Origin: an uncultured Chthonomonadales bacterium
GTDB taxonomy: Bacteria; Armatimonadota; Chthonomonadetes; Chthonomonadales; CAJBBX01
Reading direction: 5' to 3'
Length of the DNA: 64,000 bases
Assembly (NCBI GenBank): GCA_938005745.1
Contig: CALLMM010000001.1
Coordinates: forward strand, 124,001-188,000
The position numbers and the translations under genes were made by a program. The notes under the pieces are model-generated. The model did no database searches. It was not told where the DNA came from and saw only the letters and a program-made list of their open reading frames with translations. Of this stretch, positions 1 through 7,518 are shown piece after piece; the first letter of the stretch is position 1, and the number at the start of each line of letters is the position of its first letter.

Positions 1-494
1 GCGTACTGCCGCGCGGTCTCCAGCCACGACTGCGGGTCGGCTTCCACCGTCTCTTCCGGCTCGACGACCTGCGAGGAGACCGTCGGGCGTTTGCGAGGCG
101 CGGCGTCGGCTCTGCGTTCGCTCAGGCGTCGGGCAATGCGGGTCAGCAGCCACGCCAGCAGGAGGATCAGGACGCCGACCAGCAGCGCGTAGACGACCCA
201 GAAGAAGCGTTCGCCGGCTCCCGATCCGGGCGCAGGCGAGAAGCGGAACAGCCTCCCCAGCGCATCGAAAAGCTGCTCCAGCCGTTCGCCGATCCACTTC
301 CCGGCGCGCTCCAGAAGGGTCGGCTCCGGCTTCTTCCACTGAAACTCCGGATCGGCGAGAATCTGGCGCAGGTGCCCCTGAATCCGCTGAACACGCTCCG
401 GCTCCTCCAACTGCGCGACGACGGGAGGAGCCGCCCCGAACGCGGCAAGCAGGGCAAGCGACAGCAGCAGAAGAGGCGCGCTCCGCCGGATCAC
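1..494 (-). CDS. DUF4129-like membrane protein (N-terminal part; continues beyond base 1)
   Basis: The visible 164 residues start at a GTG that overlaps the upstream stop codon (GTGA at 491-494), so translation is probably coupled to the preceding gene. Residues 1-27 form a signal peptide (RR then a Leu/Ala-rich core, ending near VVAQ). An amphipathic, charged region follows, then a single membrane helix at about residues 98-118 (WVVYALLVGVLILLLAWLL). The last visible residues (SWLETARQY) look like the opening of a cytoplasmic DUF4129 domain, a module often found with transglutaminase-like proteins and in envelope operons. The function is unknown. It is the fourth gene of the cdaA operon, which suggests an envelope role. 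The DUF4129 assignment rests on layout and a short C-terminal match; the domain itself lies outside the window. Confidence 0.6.
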   Translation of the reverse strand, partial: MIRRSAPLLLLSLALLAAFGAAPPVVAQLEEPERVQRIQGHLRQILADPEFQWKKPEPTLLERAGKWIGERLEQLFDALGRLFRFSPAPGSGAGERFFWVVYALLVGVLILLLAWLLTRIARRLSERRADAAPRKRPTVSSQVVEPEETVEADPQSWLETARQY

Positions 495-1483
495 CGCCGC
501 GCCTCCCGGTTCGAGGATGCCTGAAACTGCTGCGCCAGAATGTTCAGATCGAACCCCTCGCGGCGCACGCGCTGATCGTAGTAGAGCAGGGTCAGGCAGA
601 TCATCCAGAAGGGCTGCAGGAAGAGGCTGATGAGCGCGGAGGCGACCTCCGTCATCAGCCGCTGCGCCAGCGGCGAGACCTGCAGCGCGGGAAAGACCAG
701 CAGCTCCAGCGTCCAGACGACCGACTGATGGAGGGAGAGGCTCAAGACGCCCAGCACCAGCGCCAGCAGCAGCATGGCTCCCAAGATGGGAAGGATACGC
801 CCCTGCACAAGGTTCCAGTTTCTCTGTATCGCCTGCAGCGGACGGGCTCCCTCGATCACGGCGATCTGTGTCGCGAACACGCCGAACACCTCCAGCGCAA
901 ACAGCATCGCGGCTCCCGTCAGGACGAAGGCGACCGCCATGAAGAGGAGGGTAAAGAGGACGATAACCTCCTCATTGTTTCCGACTCCGGCTCCGACCGC
1001 CATCAGCGCCGCCGCCAGAATCATAAAACAGAAGGAGGCGATCGCCAGATAGATGGGGATGAGAATACAGAAGATCAGAAGCCAGGTTCCGACCAGCGAG
1101 AAGCCGTGACGGAACATCCGGCGATAGGCGCTTCCCACCGTTACCGGCGCGCCGAGGTAGCGGTCCGAGATCGCCGCGGTGAGCGCGCCGCTGAGAACGA
1201 CGAACAGCGCGGTGTAGAACACTCCCCAGACCATCAGGAACGCCAGCACGTTCAGCGCCGCGCCCATCTCGTTGCCGGGCGCGGCAGGCTCTTCCAGCAG
1301 ACGCTCGATCCCCAGCGCATAGCTGGTGCTGCGGAAGAGGATATGCGCCGGAACATGCAGCGTCGCCACAATGCCCGCGAAGAGCGCGAAGTTGCGCTTG
1401 TAGAGATCGAACGTCTCATCAAAGATGTCGCCGATGGAGAGCGGCAGCAGTTCGGAGGCGGGCGAGGGGGCGGCGCGGATCAT
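491..1483 (-). CDS. Multi-pass membrane protein, glycerophosphodiester phosphodiesterase membrane-domain-like
   Basis: 330 residues with about six hydrophobic helices. The N-terminal motif GDIFDETFDLYKRNF and the C-terminal YYDQRVRREGFDL are typical of the bacterial integral membrane family annotated as the glycerophosphoryl diester phosphodiesterase membrane domain (GPDPase_memb-like). No catalytic phosphodiesterase domain is attached, so enzymatic activity should not be assumed. It lies 2 bp downstream of cdaR and overlaps the next gene by 4 bp, so it is the third gene of the cdaA transcription unit. The co-location suggests a role in envelope or osmotic homeostasis linked to c-di-AMP, but this is inference only. 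Confidence 0.7.
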   Translation of the reverse strand: MIRAAPSPASELLPLSIGDIFDETFDLYKRNFALFAGIVATLHVPAHILFRSTSYALGIERLLEEPAAPGNEMGAALNVLAFLMVWGVFYTALFVVLSGALTAAISDRYLGAPVTVGSAYRRMFRHGFSLVGTWLLIFCILIPIYLAIASFCFMILAAALMAVGAGVGNNEEVIVLFTLLFMAVAFVLTGAAMLFALEVFGVFATQIAVIEGARPLQAIQRNWNLVQGRILPILGAMLLLALVLGVLSLSLHQSVVWTLELLVFPALQVSPLAQRLMTEVASALISLFLQPFWMICLTLLYYDQRVRREGFDLNILAQQFQASSNREARR

Positions 1484-1485
1484 GG

Positions 1486-2490
1486 TCAGGGATTCTGCGG
1501 CGCGCTCGGACGCGCTGTGCCGGGAAGTTCGCGCACCTTGATGGTTACGCGCACCGTCGCGCGCCCCTCCTTGACGGTAACGTTCGGGGGCAGCTGTAGA
1601 GACGCCTGACGCACGGTCTCCTCCTGAATGCCATCCAGAGAGATCTCCGTCGTGGAGACATGCGTCAGGGGCAGCAGACGTTCCGCATTGCCGATCAGGG
1701 TAACCTGCGGCGGCTCGATCAGAATATCGGTAACCACACGTCCGGGGGCGGGCTGACCGGTGATCGGGACGCTGACCAGCAGGGTGCGCTCGGCGGGCGC
1801 TTCGACCAGTCCTAACTGCACGCGGGTGGTCGGCGGCTCGATCTGCACGTTGTCCAGCACAACTCCGTCTTTGTCCAGCGCGCGTATCGGCAGCTCCTCC
1901 CGCACTCCCCCCTCCTGGCTGTCAATGAAGACGACGAGCTTGTCCACCTGCTGAAGGTCCTGCTGCGTGCCCACCGCCGAGGCTTCCGAGGGAACCAGCC
2001 GCGGGGTCGTAAACCGCCGTCCGAAGGGCGCGGCATTGTTGAACGAGGGCGTGATCGGCAGCGGCTTTCGCAGTTTGCGCGTTACCTCCACGTTGACGTA
2101 CTGGCGCAGTCCCTTCACGGCAACGCGGGACGCTCCCTCGGGGCGTTCGTAGCCGGTGATTGGCAGGCGCAGCGTGTTGGCGCTGACCGTGTTCAAATCC
2201 ACGACCGCCCGGATCGCGGACCGAGAGAGGTTGTTGCCGGAAGGAAGCGGATCGGGGTTCTCATCCAGCGACTCGACCTCGCTGCGCGGACCGGAGACCT
2301 CCACCGGGATCATATCGGGGCGGACGCGCACGATCAGATTGTCCGGGGCTTTTCCGACCAGCTTGATCTGCGCGTTGACTTGCCGCCGCTGCATCGGATT
2401 GCGTTCCGCCTCCACATAGAGCCAGATCATGATCGAGATAGCCAGCGCCAGCAGCTTCATCACCAGATTTTCGCGCAGAGATCGCAGCAT
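1486..2490 (-). CDS. cdaR: YbbR-domain regulator of diadenylate cyclase (CdaR)
   Basis: 334 residues. One N-terminal membrane helix (LLALAISIMIWLYVEAE, about residues 13-29) is followed by an extracytoplasmic region made of YbbR-like repeats (motifs such as VEVSGP, VDL, VSVPITG, PPQVTLIG). In Firmicutes, CdaR binds and modulates the membrane cyclase CdaA. The gene lies 3 bp downstream of cdaA, as in the classical cdaA-cdaR pair. There is no glmM downstream; instead come a membrane protein and a DUF4129-like protein. The C-terminal tail is Pro-rich (ARPSAPQNP). The family assignment is strong; the regulatory role is by homology. Confidence 0.88.
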   Translation of the reverse strand: MLRSLRENLVMKLLALAISIMIWLYVEAERNPMQRRQVNAQIKLVGKAPDNLIVRVRPDMIPVEVSGPRSEVESLDENPDPLPSGNNLSRSAIRAVVDLNTVSANTLRLPITGYERPEGASRVAVKGLRQYVNVEVTRKLRKPLPITPSFNNAAPFGRRFTTPRLVPSEASAVGTQQDLQQVDKLVVFIDSQEGGVREELPIRALDKDGVVLDNVQIEPPTTRVQLGLVEAPAERTLLVSVPITGQPAPGRVVTDILIEPPQVTLIGNAERLLPLTHVSTTEISLDGIQEETVRQASLQLPPNVTVKEGRATVRVTIKVRELPGTARPSAPQNP

Positions 2491-2493
2491 GGC

Positions 2494-3372
2494 TTACTCG
2501 GAGTTTCGGGTGCGTACCGTCTTGATGGCGTCGCCGAATCGCGAGGCGACCTGACCGATGGTGCTGCGGGGACCGGCGGAGTCGTTGACGTTGAGCATCT
2601 GGCAGAGCCGCTCGCGCAGCGTATCGTCGCGCAGACCGCGCAGCAGCTTGCCCTCGACCGCGATGGAGATGGTTCCCGTCTCCTCCGAGACCACGACCAC
2701 CACCGCATCGCTCTCCTCCGACATCCCCAGCGCCGCCTTATGACGGGTATGCACATTCGCATCCACACGCGGGCTGGCGGTCAGCGGCAGGGTGCAGCCG
2801 GCGGCGACCACCCGATGTCCCCGAATGATCACCGCGCCGTCGTGCAGAGGCGTTCCCTTATAGAAGATGGTGCTCAGCAGTTCGGAGGTGGCGTCCGCGT
2901 TGATCACCGTCCCGGTCGCGATGATATTATCCAGCCTCGTTTCGCGTTCAAAGACCAGCAGCGCGCCGATTCGCTTGACGGACATGGTGGAGACGGCGGC
3001 GACCACCGCGTTGATGGTCTGCATGACCCGGGTCATATCCTCTTTGGCGGTCAGCCCCAGACTCTTGCCCCAGAATCCCAGCCGTCCGAACTGCTCCAGC
3101 GCCTGCCGCAGCTCCGGGAGAAAGAGAATCACGATGGCGACCGGTCCTAAAGGAAACGCCTGACGGAGAAGCCAGTTGAGCGCGTAGAGGTTCAGCCAGT
3201 CGGAGAGGAGGACGGCGGCGACAAAGACTGCCAGCCCGCCGATGATCTGCCAGGCGCGGGTACCTTTGGCGAGCAGAAGCAGGCGGTAGAGCAGCCAGGC
3301 AATTGCGAGCACATCTATGGCGACCCGGTAGTCGAAGCCGCGCACCGCCTCCCAGAGATGACCCAACTGCAT
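2494..3372 (-). CDS. cdaA: Membrane diadenylate cyclase CdaA (c-di-AMP synthase)
   Basis: 292 residues. Three N-terminal membrane helices (about 15-34, 40-58 and 63-85) precede a DisA_N/DAC domain. The catalytic DGA motif is at residues 178-180 (PLHDGAVII), followed by RGHRVVAAGCTLPL. The second signature reads TRHKAALGMSEESDA (about 209-222), the RHR motif being RHK here. The enzyme condenses two ATP into c-di-AMP, which controls potassium and osmolyte transport and wall integrity. It heads an operon (cdaA, cdaR, membrane protein, DUF4129-like) driven by a good sigma-70 promoter at 3432-3460. A wall hydrolase is divergently encoded about 370 bp away. Confidence 0.93.
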   Translation of the reverse strand: MQLGHLWEAVRGFDYRVAIDVLAIAWLLYRLLLLAKGTRAWQIIGGLAVFVAAVLLSDWLNLYALNWLLRQAFPLGPVAIVILFLPELRQALEQFGRLGFWGKSLGLTAKEDMTRVMQTINAVVAAVSTMSVKRIGALLVFERETRLDNIIATGTVINADATSELLSTIFYKGTPLHDGAVIIRGHRVVAAGCTLPLTASPRVDANVHTRHKAALGMSEESDAVVVVVSEETGTISIAVEGKLLRGLRDDTLRERLCQMLNVNDSAGPRSTIGQVASRFGDAIKTVRTRNSE

Positions 3373-3431
3373 GCCTGTCCCGCCCGTGATACCGAAATCT
3401 GGCAGCGTCGCCGCGCCTGCTGCGTCCTTTT

Positions 3432-3460
3432 AGTATAACACCACTCTCCCCGCCGGTCAA
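3432..3460 (-). promoter_or_regulatory. Sigma-70 promoter of the cdaA operon
   Basis: Reading the minus strand, TTGACC (3460-3455) is followed by a 17-bp spacer and TATACT (3437-3432). Transcription would start near 3425, giving a leader of about 50 nt before the cdaA ATG. Confidence 0.75.
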
Positions 3461-3525
3461 TCGGACCTCCTCCAACGCGACGGCTTTCCCCGGGAAAATC
3501 TCCGGGGGTTTTTCCATGAAAGGGG

Positions 3526-3555
3526 TTGACAGCAGAGGGGCAAATCATCTAGACT
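3526..3555 (+). promoter_or_regulatory. Sigma-70 promoter of the LysM/NlpC-P60 hydrolase
   Basis: TTGACA (3526-3531), an 18-bp spacer and TAGACT (3550-3555). The predicted start near 3562 leaves a leader of about 180 nt. It is back to back with the cdaA promoter. Confidence 0.6.
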
Positions 3556-3561
3556 CTTCAG

Positions 3562-3739
3562 GACTGTGAAGCGCGTCACAATTCCTGCGTGACGAAAATC
3601 ACATGCGCTGATCCACGAACAACACAACAAAGTCCTGCGTTTTTTACGTTCTTCAGCGGACGAGCCATCATAATATAGATCAGGCACAGAGCATGCACCG
3701 CTGGTGTGTGCCGACACAACGCCACGGAAGGAGGTTGCG
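3562..3739 (+). promoter_or_regulatory. Long, folded 5' leader of the cell-wall hydrolase mRNA
   Basis: This leader fills the 367-bp gap between cdaA and the hydrolase, together with the two divergent promoters. It shows hairpins CTTCAG/GTGAAG, CGTCAC/GTGACG (loop 9 nt) and a 9-bp stem at 3691-3711 (GCATGCACC, loop GCT, GGTGTGTGC, two G-U pairs) just before the ribosome binding site GGAAGGAGG (3726-3734). The position next to cdaA is where a c-di-AMP (ydaO) riboswitch would be expected, but I do not see that consensus. Confidence 0.35.
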
Positions 3740-4825
3740 GTGATTTTTCGCCGACTTCGCTGGGCGCTTTTGTGCGTCGCGGCTACCTACGGAATGCTTC
3801 TGGCTATCGCTGCCGGGGCATCAGAACGGGTCGTTACGGTTGGACCGGGCGACTCCATTGACAGTCTGGCGCGCAGGTATCGAGTCTCCTGGAAAGACAT
3901 CGCCCGCGCGAATAATATCTCCCGAGACACCCTGCTGCGTGACGGTAGGAGACTGATTATCCCTTCTCCCCCGAAGAGAGTTAAGCGCCCCGCCACCATG
4001 AACCGCCCGGCTTCCATCAACGGAAACCGCATCTCGGTGCGCATGGGACCCTACGAGGGCTACCGGCGCGTGACCCTGCTCGATCACGGCGACCGTGTAA
4101 CCGTTACCCGCCAGGCGGGCAACTGGTATCAGGTAGACCTGGAGGATGGACGCTCCGGCTGGATCCGCAGTGACTTTCTGGAGGTCTCCTCCCGCCAGTC
4201 CAGCGCCTCCGCGCGCCGATCTGAGCGATCGCGCGCCGCCTCCAGTGAGTGCAGCTCCGGCGAAAGCCGCAAAACCGCCAGCAAGAGCAGACGCTCCCGT
4301 GAGAGCGAGCGCGAGGCGCGCGCCTCTACGCACAAACGCACCCGGACGGCGTCCGGCAGCGCGCGTCGAACTCGCTCCGCCTCCTCTGTGCGTCCCCGCT
4401 ATGCGCGCAGCACGGAATATACGCGCCGACGCAGCCGAAGCGAGGCGCAGGCTCCGGAAGCCGCGTCAGATGTGATACGAACCGCCTACGCCTATCGCGG
4501 GGTGCGCTATCGCTACGGCGGCAGCTCTCGCAGCGGATTCGACTGCTCCGGATTCACCAGCTTTGTCTATCAGCGCAACGGTATCTCGCTGCCGCATAAT
4601 GCCGCCGCGCAGTTCAGTCGGGGACAGCGGGTCTCCCCCTCCGAGCGCAAACCGGGCGATCTGGTCTTCTTCAGCACCACCCGCCGCGGCATCTCGCACG
4701 TCGGCATCTATGTCGGCGACGGGAAGTTCGTCCACGCCTCCAGCGGCGGCGGACGGGTGCGGGTGGACAGTCTGACCTCCGGCTACTACGCCAAGCGGTA
4801 TCGCGGCACGCGGCGCATTCGCTGA
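3740..4825 (+). CDS. Secreted cell-wall hydrolase: LysM, SH3 and NlpC/P60 domains
   Basis: 361 residues from the GTG at 3740. This start is preferred over an upstream in-frame GTG (3704) because GGAAGGAGG lies 5 nt before it and because it gives a clean signal peptide (residues 1-27). Domains in order: LysM (about 28-72; VTVGPGDSIDSLARRY), bacterial SH3 (about 92-140; ISVRMGPYEGYRR, GWIRSDFL), a long Ser/Arg-rich linker (about 145-230), and NlpC/P60 (about 238-361). Catalytic residues are visible: Cys269 in FDCSGF, His320 in ISHVGIY and His332. It should cleave the D-gamma-Glu/diaminopimelate bond of peptidoglycan. The strongly basic linker is unusual and may bind wall polymers. It is divergent from cdaA. 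Confidence 0.88.
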   Translation: MIFRRLRWALLCVAATYGMLLAIAAGASERVVTVGPGDSIDSLARRYRVSWKDIARANNISRDTLLRDGRRLIIPSPPKRVKRPATMNRPASINGNRISVRMGPYEGYRRVTLLDHGDRVTVTRQAGNWYQVDLEDGRSGWIRSDFLEVSSRQSSASARRSERSRAASSECSSGESRKTASKSRRSRESEREARASTHKRTRTASGSARRTRSASSVRPRYARSTEYTRRRSRSEAQAPEAASDVIRTAYAYRGVRYRYGGSSRSGFDCSGFTSFVYQRNGISLPHNAAAQFSRGQRVSPSERKPGDLVFFSTTRRGISHVGIYVGDGKFVHASSGGGRVRVDSLTSGYYAKRYRGTRRIR

Positions 4826-4869
4826 TGTGCCGGTAAGCTGCTCTTCCCCGCCGTCTCCACCGCGGTAAT

Positions 4870-4925
4870 AACAGAAGGCGAGGATAGGCAGGTTCTCCAA
4901 CCTCCTTATCCTCGCCTTCCCTGTT
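4870..4925 (+). terminator. Strong hairpin after the hydrolase gene
   Basis: Two arms, AACAG+AAGGCGAGGATA and TATCCTCGCCTT+CC+CTGTT, give about 17 bp with a 2-nt bulge. Inside them sits a second small stem (AGGTT/AACCT). No long U-run follows, so it may act as a terminator or an mRNA 3'-end stabiliser. Confidence 0.55.
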
Positions 4926-4959
4926 AAACCAGAGACGAATCGCCCAGGGAGGATCGCCG

Positions 4960-5217
4960 ATGGATCGTGAAGTAGGTCATCATTTGACAATGCATCAGGT
5001 CCGCAAGGTGATGGAGGTGCAGGTCAATCTCGCCAACGAACTGCTGGAAGCAGGATGGATTCTGCACGATATCTACATCAACAATGAGAACCAGAGCCGT
5101 TATATCATGCTCTGCATGGAGGAGATCCTCTGCCCGCGCTGCGGGGCGACCGCGACGCTGGAGGTGCTGGAGGAGGGCGAGCGGCTGCGCTATATCTGCA
5201 CCAAGGAGTGCAGCTGA
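4960..5217 (+). CDS. Small zinc-ribbon-like protein of unknown function
   Basis: 85 residues with GGGAGG upstream of the ATG. An alternative start at 4990 would remove ten residues. The N-terminal half is a predicted helix (VRKVMEVQVNLANELLEAGW). A short beta-rich stretch and two cysteine pairs follow: CPRCGATAT at about residues 59-66, then CTKEC near the end. The spacing suggests a single zinc knuckle. I do not recognise a named family. It stands alone between a hairpin terminator and the tRNA promoter. Confidence 0.65.
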   Translation: MDREVGHHLTMHQVRKVMEVQVNLANELLEAGWILHDIYINNENQSRYIMLCMEEILCPRCGATATLEVLEEGERLRYICTKECS

Positions 5218-5253
5218 TCCGGGTGCACAGGCGTGATCCTGCCTCTGTCTCTC

Positions 5254-5282
5254 TTGACACAGACGGGGAACAGCGTTATAAT
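5254..5282 (+). promoter_or_regulatory. Perfect sigma-70 promoter of the tRNA-Glu/tRNA-Leu unit
   Basis: TTGACA (5254-5259), 17 bp, TATAAT (5277-5282). The predicted start is about 7 nt before the tRNA-Glu 5' end. Confidence 0.92.
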
Positions 5283-5296
5283 AGTTGCGTCTTTGC

Positions 5297-5368
5297 GGCG
5301 CCATCGTCTAGAGGTCAGGACGACGGGTTTTCAGCTCGTAGACCGGAGTTCGATTCTCCGTGGCGCTG
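5297..5368 (+). tRNA. tRNA-Glu (anticodon TTC)
   Basis: 72 nt. The full cloverleaf can be drawn: acceptor GGCGCCA/TGGCGCT with a G1-U72 wobble, D-stem GTCT/GGAC, anticodon stem ACGGG/CTCGT with loop TTTTCAG, T-arm CGGAG-TTCGATT-CTCCG, discriminator G. The 3' CCA is not encoded. It is cotranscribed with the tRNA-Leu 7 nt downstream. Confidence 0.95.
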
Positions 5369-5375
5369 CTCCTTT

Positions 5376-5460
5376 GCCGAGGTGGCGGAATTGGTAGACG
5401 CGCACGGTTGAGGGCCGTGTGCCGAAAGGCGTACGAGTTCAAGTCTCGTCCTCGGCACCA
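5376..5460 (+). tRNA. tRNA-Leu (anticodon GAG)
   Basis: 85 nt including an encoded CCA. Acceptor GCCGAGG/CCTCGGC, anticodon stem CACGG/CCGTG with loop TTGAGGG, the long variable arm of a class II tRNA, and T-loop TTCAAGT. An intrinsic hairpin terminator follows. Confidence 0.96.
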
Positions 5461-5475
5461 TAAGAGACGAATTGA

Positions 5476-5504
5476 GGGGACAGCCCGCTCTTCGGGCTGT
5501 CCCC
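5476..5504 (+). terminator. Terminator of the tRNA operon
   Basis: Perfect 11-bp stem GGGGACAGCCC/GGGCTGTCCCC with a 7-nt loop, followed by GCTTTC. Confidence 0.75.
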
Positions 5505-5543
5505 GCTTTCATGTCCGCATCCTCCCCAAATTGAATACGCTCC

Positions 5544-5597
5544 TTAATGTAGATTTAATGAGTCCATAATCCTCGCTTAACGTCCAACGACTATACT
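5544..5597 (+). promoter_or_regulatory. Four 11-bp-spaced TTAA boxes plus -10: probable OmpR/PhoB-type activator site
   Basis: Boxes begin at 5544 (TTAATG), 5555 (TTAATG), 5566 (ATAATC) and 5577 (TTAACG), exactly 11 bp apart. The -10 hexamer TATACT is at 5592-5597, and there is no good -35. Known PhoB/PhoP-family regulators bind direct repeats of about 11 bp that replace the -35 element, so activator-dependent transcription is likely. The same layout occurs upstream of the next gene. Confidence 0.7.
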
Positions 5598-5644
5598 TTC
5601 ACTACGAGCATGCGTGCAGTAATCTGTCGGAGGATATTCTGAAA

Positions 5645-6427
5645 GTGAACAGACGCGCTTTTACGCTGATCGAGCTTCTTGTCGTGATCGCCATTATCGC
5701 GATTCTTGCCGCTATCCTCTTCCCGGTCTTTGCCCAGGCGCGAGAGCAGGCGCGAAAAGCCTCCTGTCTCTCCAACCTGCGACAGTTTGCGACCGCCACG
5801 CTGATGTACGTGCAGGACTACGACGAACTGTTTCCGCAGAGCGCCTACAGCATGGACGCGCCGATCCTGATCCCGGGATCGGGGCATCGGGTCTTCACCG
5901 TCTATGACGCGACCATGCCCTATATGAAGAACATCGAGATACTGGTCTGCCCCTCACAGCGACCGGGCATAGACTTCGCCGGACCGCCTCCCACGGGCAT
6001 TCTGGGTACGATCGGCTTGCGGGGCAGCGGAAACTTCCGCTACTCCTCCTATGCCATGAACTTTGCGCTCTTCCAGGACCCGGCGATCCCGCCGGGACTG
6101 TTCGACAGCGATCCGGTCGTCGCTCTGGCGGCGATCAGCCAGCCGGTCAACACCACCATGTTCTTCGACTCGCGCTACATCCGTCCCACCGATCCGCATG
6201 TGGACCCGATCTGCCCCCGCCCTTCCGGCGTCTTCGAGTGGTATAACTTCCCCGGCGATCCGCGCCACTCCGACGGGTTCAACGTCAACTTCGTGGATGG
6301 ACACGCCAAATACTTCTCCCGCCGCGGCACGATCGAGGGAACCTCTCCCTCCGGCGGGCGGCAGGTTCCGACCTATACCCTGCCCTGCGATCTCTCCGGC
6401 ATTCCGGACGGCGTCCCGAATACGTAA
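5645..6427 (+). CDS. DUF1559-type type II pseudopilin (prepilin) protein
   Basis: 260 residues from a GTG; GGAGG lies 11 nt upstream. The N-terminus has the class III prepilin leader and hydrophobic helix ([18 protein letters not shown]), processed by prepilin peptidase before Phe. It is followed by the [12 protein letters not shown] segment typical of planctomycete and armatimonad DUF1559 proteins, then [10 protein letters not shown]. The C-terminal region carries the H-x9-DG motif ([13 protein letters not shown]). Only three Cys-containing spots are seen. Such proteins are thought to form surface or periplasmic pseudopilus-like structures, and their substrates are unknown. It forms a tandem pair with the gene at 6666, sharing the same promoter architecture but not the same transcript. 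Confidence 0.9.
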   Translation: MNRRAFTLIELLVVIAIIAILAAILFPVFAQAREQARKASCLSNLRQFATATLMYVQDYDELFPQSAYSMDAPILIPGSGHRVFTVYDATMPYMKNIEILVCPSQRPGIDFAGPPPTGILGTIGLRGSGNFRYSSYAMNFALFQDPAIPPGLFDSDPVVALAAISQPVNTTMFFDSRYIRPTDPHVDPICPRPSGVFEWYNFPGDPRHSDGFNVNFVDGHAKYFSRRGTIEGTSPSGGRQVPTYTLPCDLSGIPDGVPNT

Positions 6428-6508
6428 CGCGACTCCCCTCACTCTCCGCAATCATCGCCCGAAGAGATCCCCCGCATCTCTTCGGGTTTTCTTCTGCCAG
6501 CCCGCCAT

Positions 6509-6562
6509 TTAAAGCGGATTTAACATGCTCTTAATATTCTCTTAACTTTGCAGACGCATAAT
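6509..6562 (+). promoter_or_regulatory. Second array of four 11-bp-spaced TTAA boxes plus -10
   Basis: Boxes begin at 6509 (TTAAAG), 6520 (TTAACA), 6531 (TTAATA) and 6542 (TTAACT), exactly 11 bp apart. CATAAT at 6557-6562 starts 15 bp after the last box, the same distance as in the array upstream of 5645. No -35 is present. The identical geometry at two independent promoters argues for one shared activator. Confidence 0.72.
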
Positions 6563-6665
6563 CTATAGTGTAGTACAGATACTCATCCTTGCTTTGCTCA
6601 ATTCCCCCATCTCACCGGAATCTCTCTGAGCAAAGAAATGGATCCATGCGATGGAAGGAGGACCC

Positions 6666-7445
6666 ATGTATCGCAGAGCCTTTACTCTCATTGAGTTGCT
6701 TGTTGTAATTGCTATTATTGCGATCCTGGCGGCGATTCTGTTCCCCGTCTTTGCCCAGGCGCGCGAGAAGGCGCGGCACGCGACCTGCACCTCCAACGTG
6801 AAGCAGTTTACGCTGGGCATGCTGATGTATGTCCAGGACTATGATGAGACGTTCCCCTCGCAGGACCCCGTCGCGGGACGTCCGCAGTTAATGGACGATC
6901 TGTGGATCTTCGTGATCGTCCCCTATATCAAAGGGGCGCCGCAGGACTGGGCGAGCACCCGTGCCAACATCTACGTTTGCCCCAGCAACATCAACCTGCA
7001 GCTTGTGAGCAACACGGTCGTGCAGCAGGCGCTGACCGTCTGGGGATGGGATCTCGCCCGCGAGTTCAAGCTGACGCAGCGACCGGATGGAACGTGGGCG
7101 TGGCACTCCAGCTACTGCATCAACGACTCGATCATCGGCGAGACGGGGATCGGGTTCACCAGCCTGGCAGCCTGGCAGCGTCCGGCGGAGGAGTACCTGT
7201 TCATGGAGACCACGTTCGATACCGATGTCGACTCCAACGACGTGGACCTCGAGGACGACGAGATCTTCATGAAGCACAACCAGGGCATGACGATGGCTTA
7301 CCTGGACGGACATGTCAAGTGGATGCGCGACGCCCGCGTCCCGACAGACAGTTCCAGATATGATGGACAGGGTAGGCCGGTCTACTATCGCAACAGCGGC
7401 AGCGCGTTCAGCCCCTGGCGACCGGTCTACCCGCCGGGACAGTAG
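6666..7445 (+). CDS. DUF1559-type type II pseudopilin (prepilin) protein
   Basis: 259 residues. The ATG at 6666 is preferred over the in-frame ATG at 6651 because GGAAGGAGG (6655-6663) precedes it. Prepilin leader [19 protein letters not shown], then [22 protein letters not shown], a variable middle, and the C-terminal H-x9-DG motif ([13 protein letters not shown]). It shares the N-terminal third almost exactly with its upstream neighbour but diverges afterwards, the usual pattern for paralogous pseudopilins. A cluster of Asp/Glu ([15 protein letters not shown]) near residue 185 looks like a calcium-binding loop and is absent from the neighbour. Confidence 0.9.
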   Translation: MYRRAFTLIELLVVIAIIAILAAILFPVFAQAREKARHATCTSNVKQFTLGMLMYVQDYDETFPSQDPVAGRPQLMDDLWIFVIVPYIKGAPQDWASTRANIYVCPSNINLQLVSNTVVQQALTVWGWDLAREFKLTQRPDGTWAWHSSYCINDSIIGETGIGFTSLAAWQRPAEEYLFMETTFDTDVDSNDVDLEDDEIFMKHNQGMTMAYLDGHVKWMRDARVPTDSSRYDGQGRPVYYRNSGSAFSPWRPVYPPGQ

Positions 7446-7470
7446 AGACCACCTCTCTGCAGAAATGGAC

Positions 7471-7499
7471 ACAGGGCTGGCGATGAACGCCAGCCCTGT
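7471..7499. terminator. Bidirectional hairpin between convergent genes
   Basis: Perfect 12-bp stem ACAGGGCTGGCG/CGCCAGCCCTGT with a 5-nt loop, placed between the ends of the pseudopilin gene and the esterase gene. There is no clear T-run on either side. Confidence 0.6.
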
Positions 7500-7518
7500 C
7501 TGTCAGGTGGGAAGTCGC

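Noticed and set aside
3562..3739. c-di-AMP (ydaO) riboswitch before the wall hydrolase
   Set aside because: The position is right, but the conserved ydaO core blocks were not found, so it is reported only as an unclassified folded leader.
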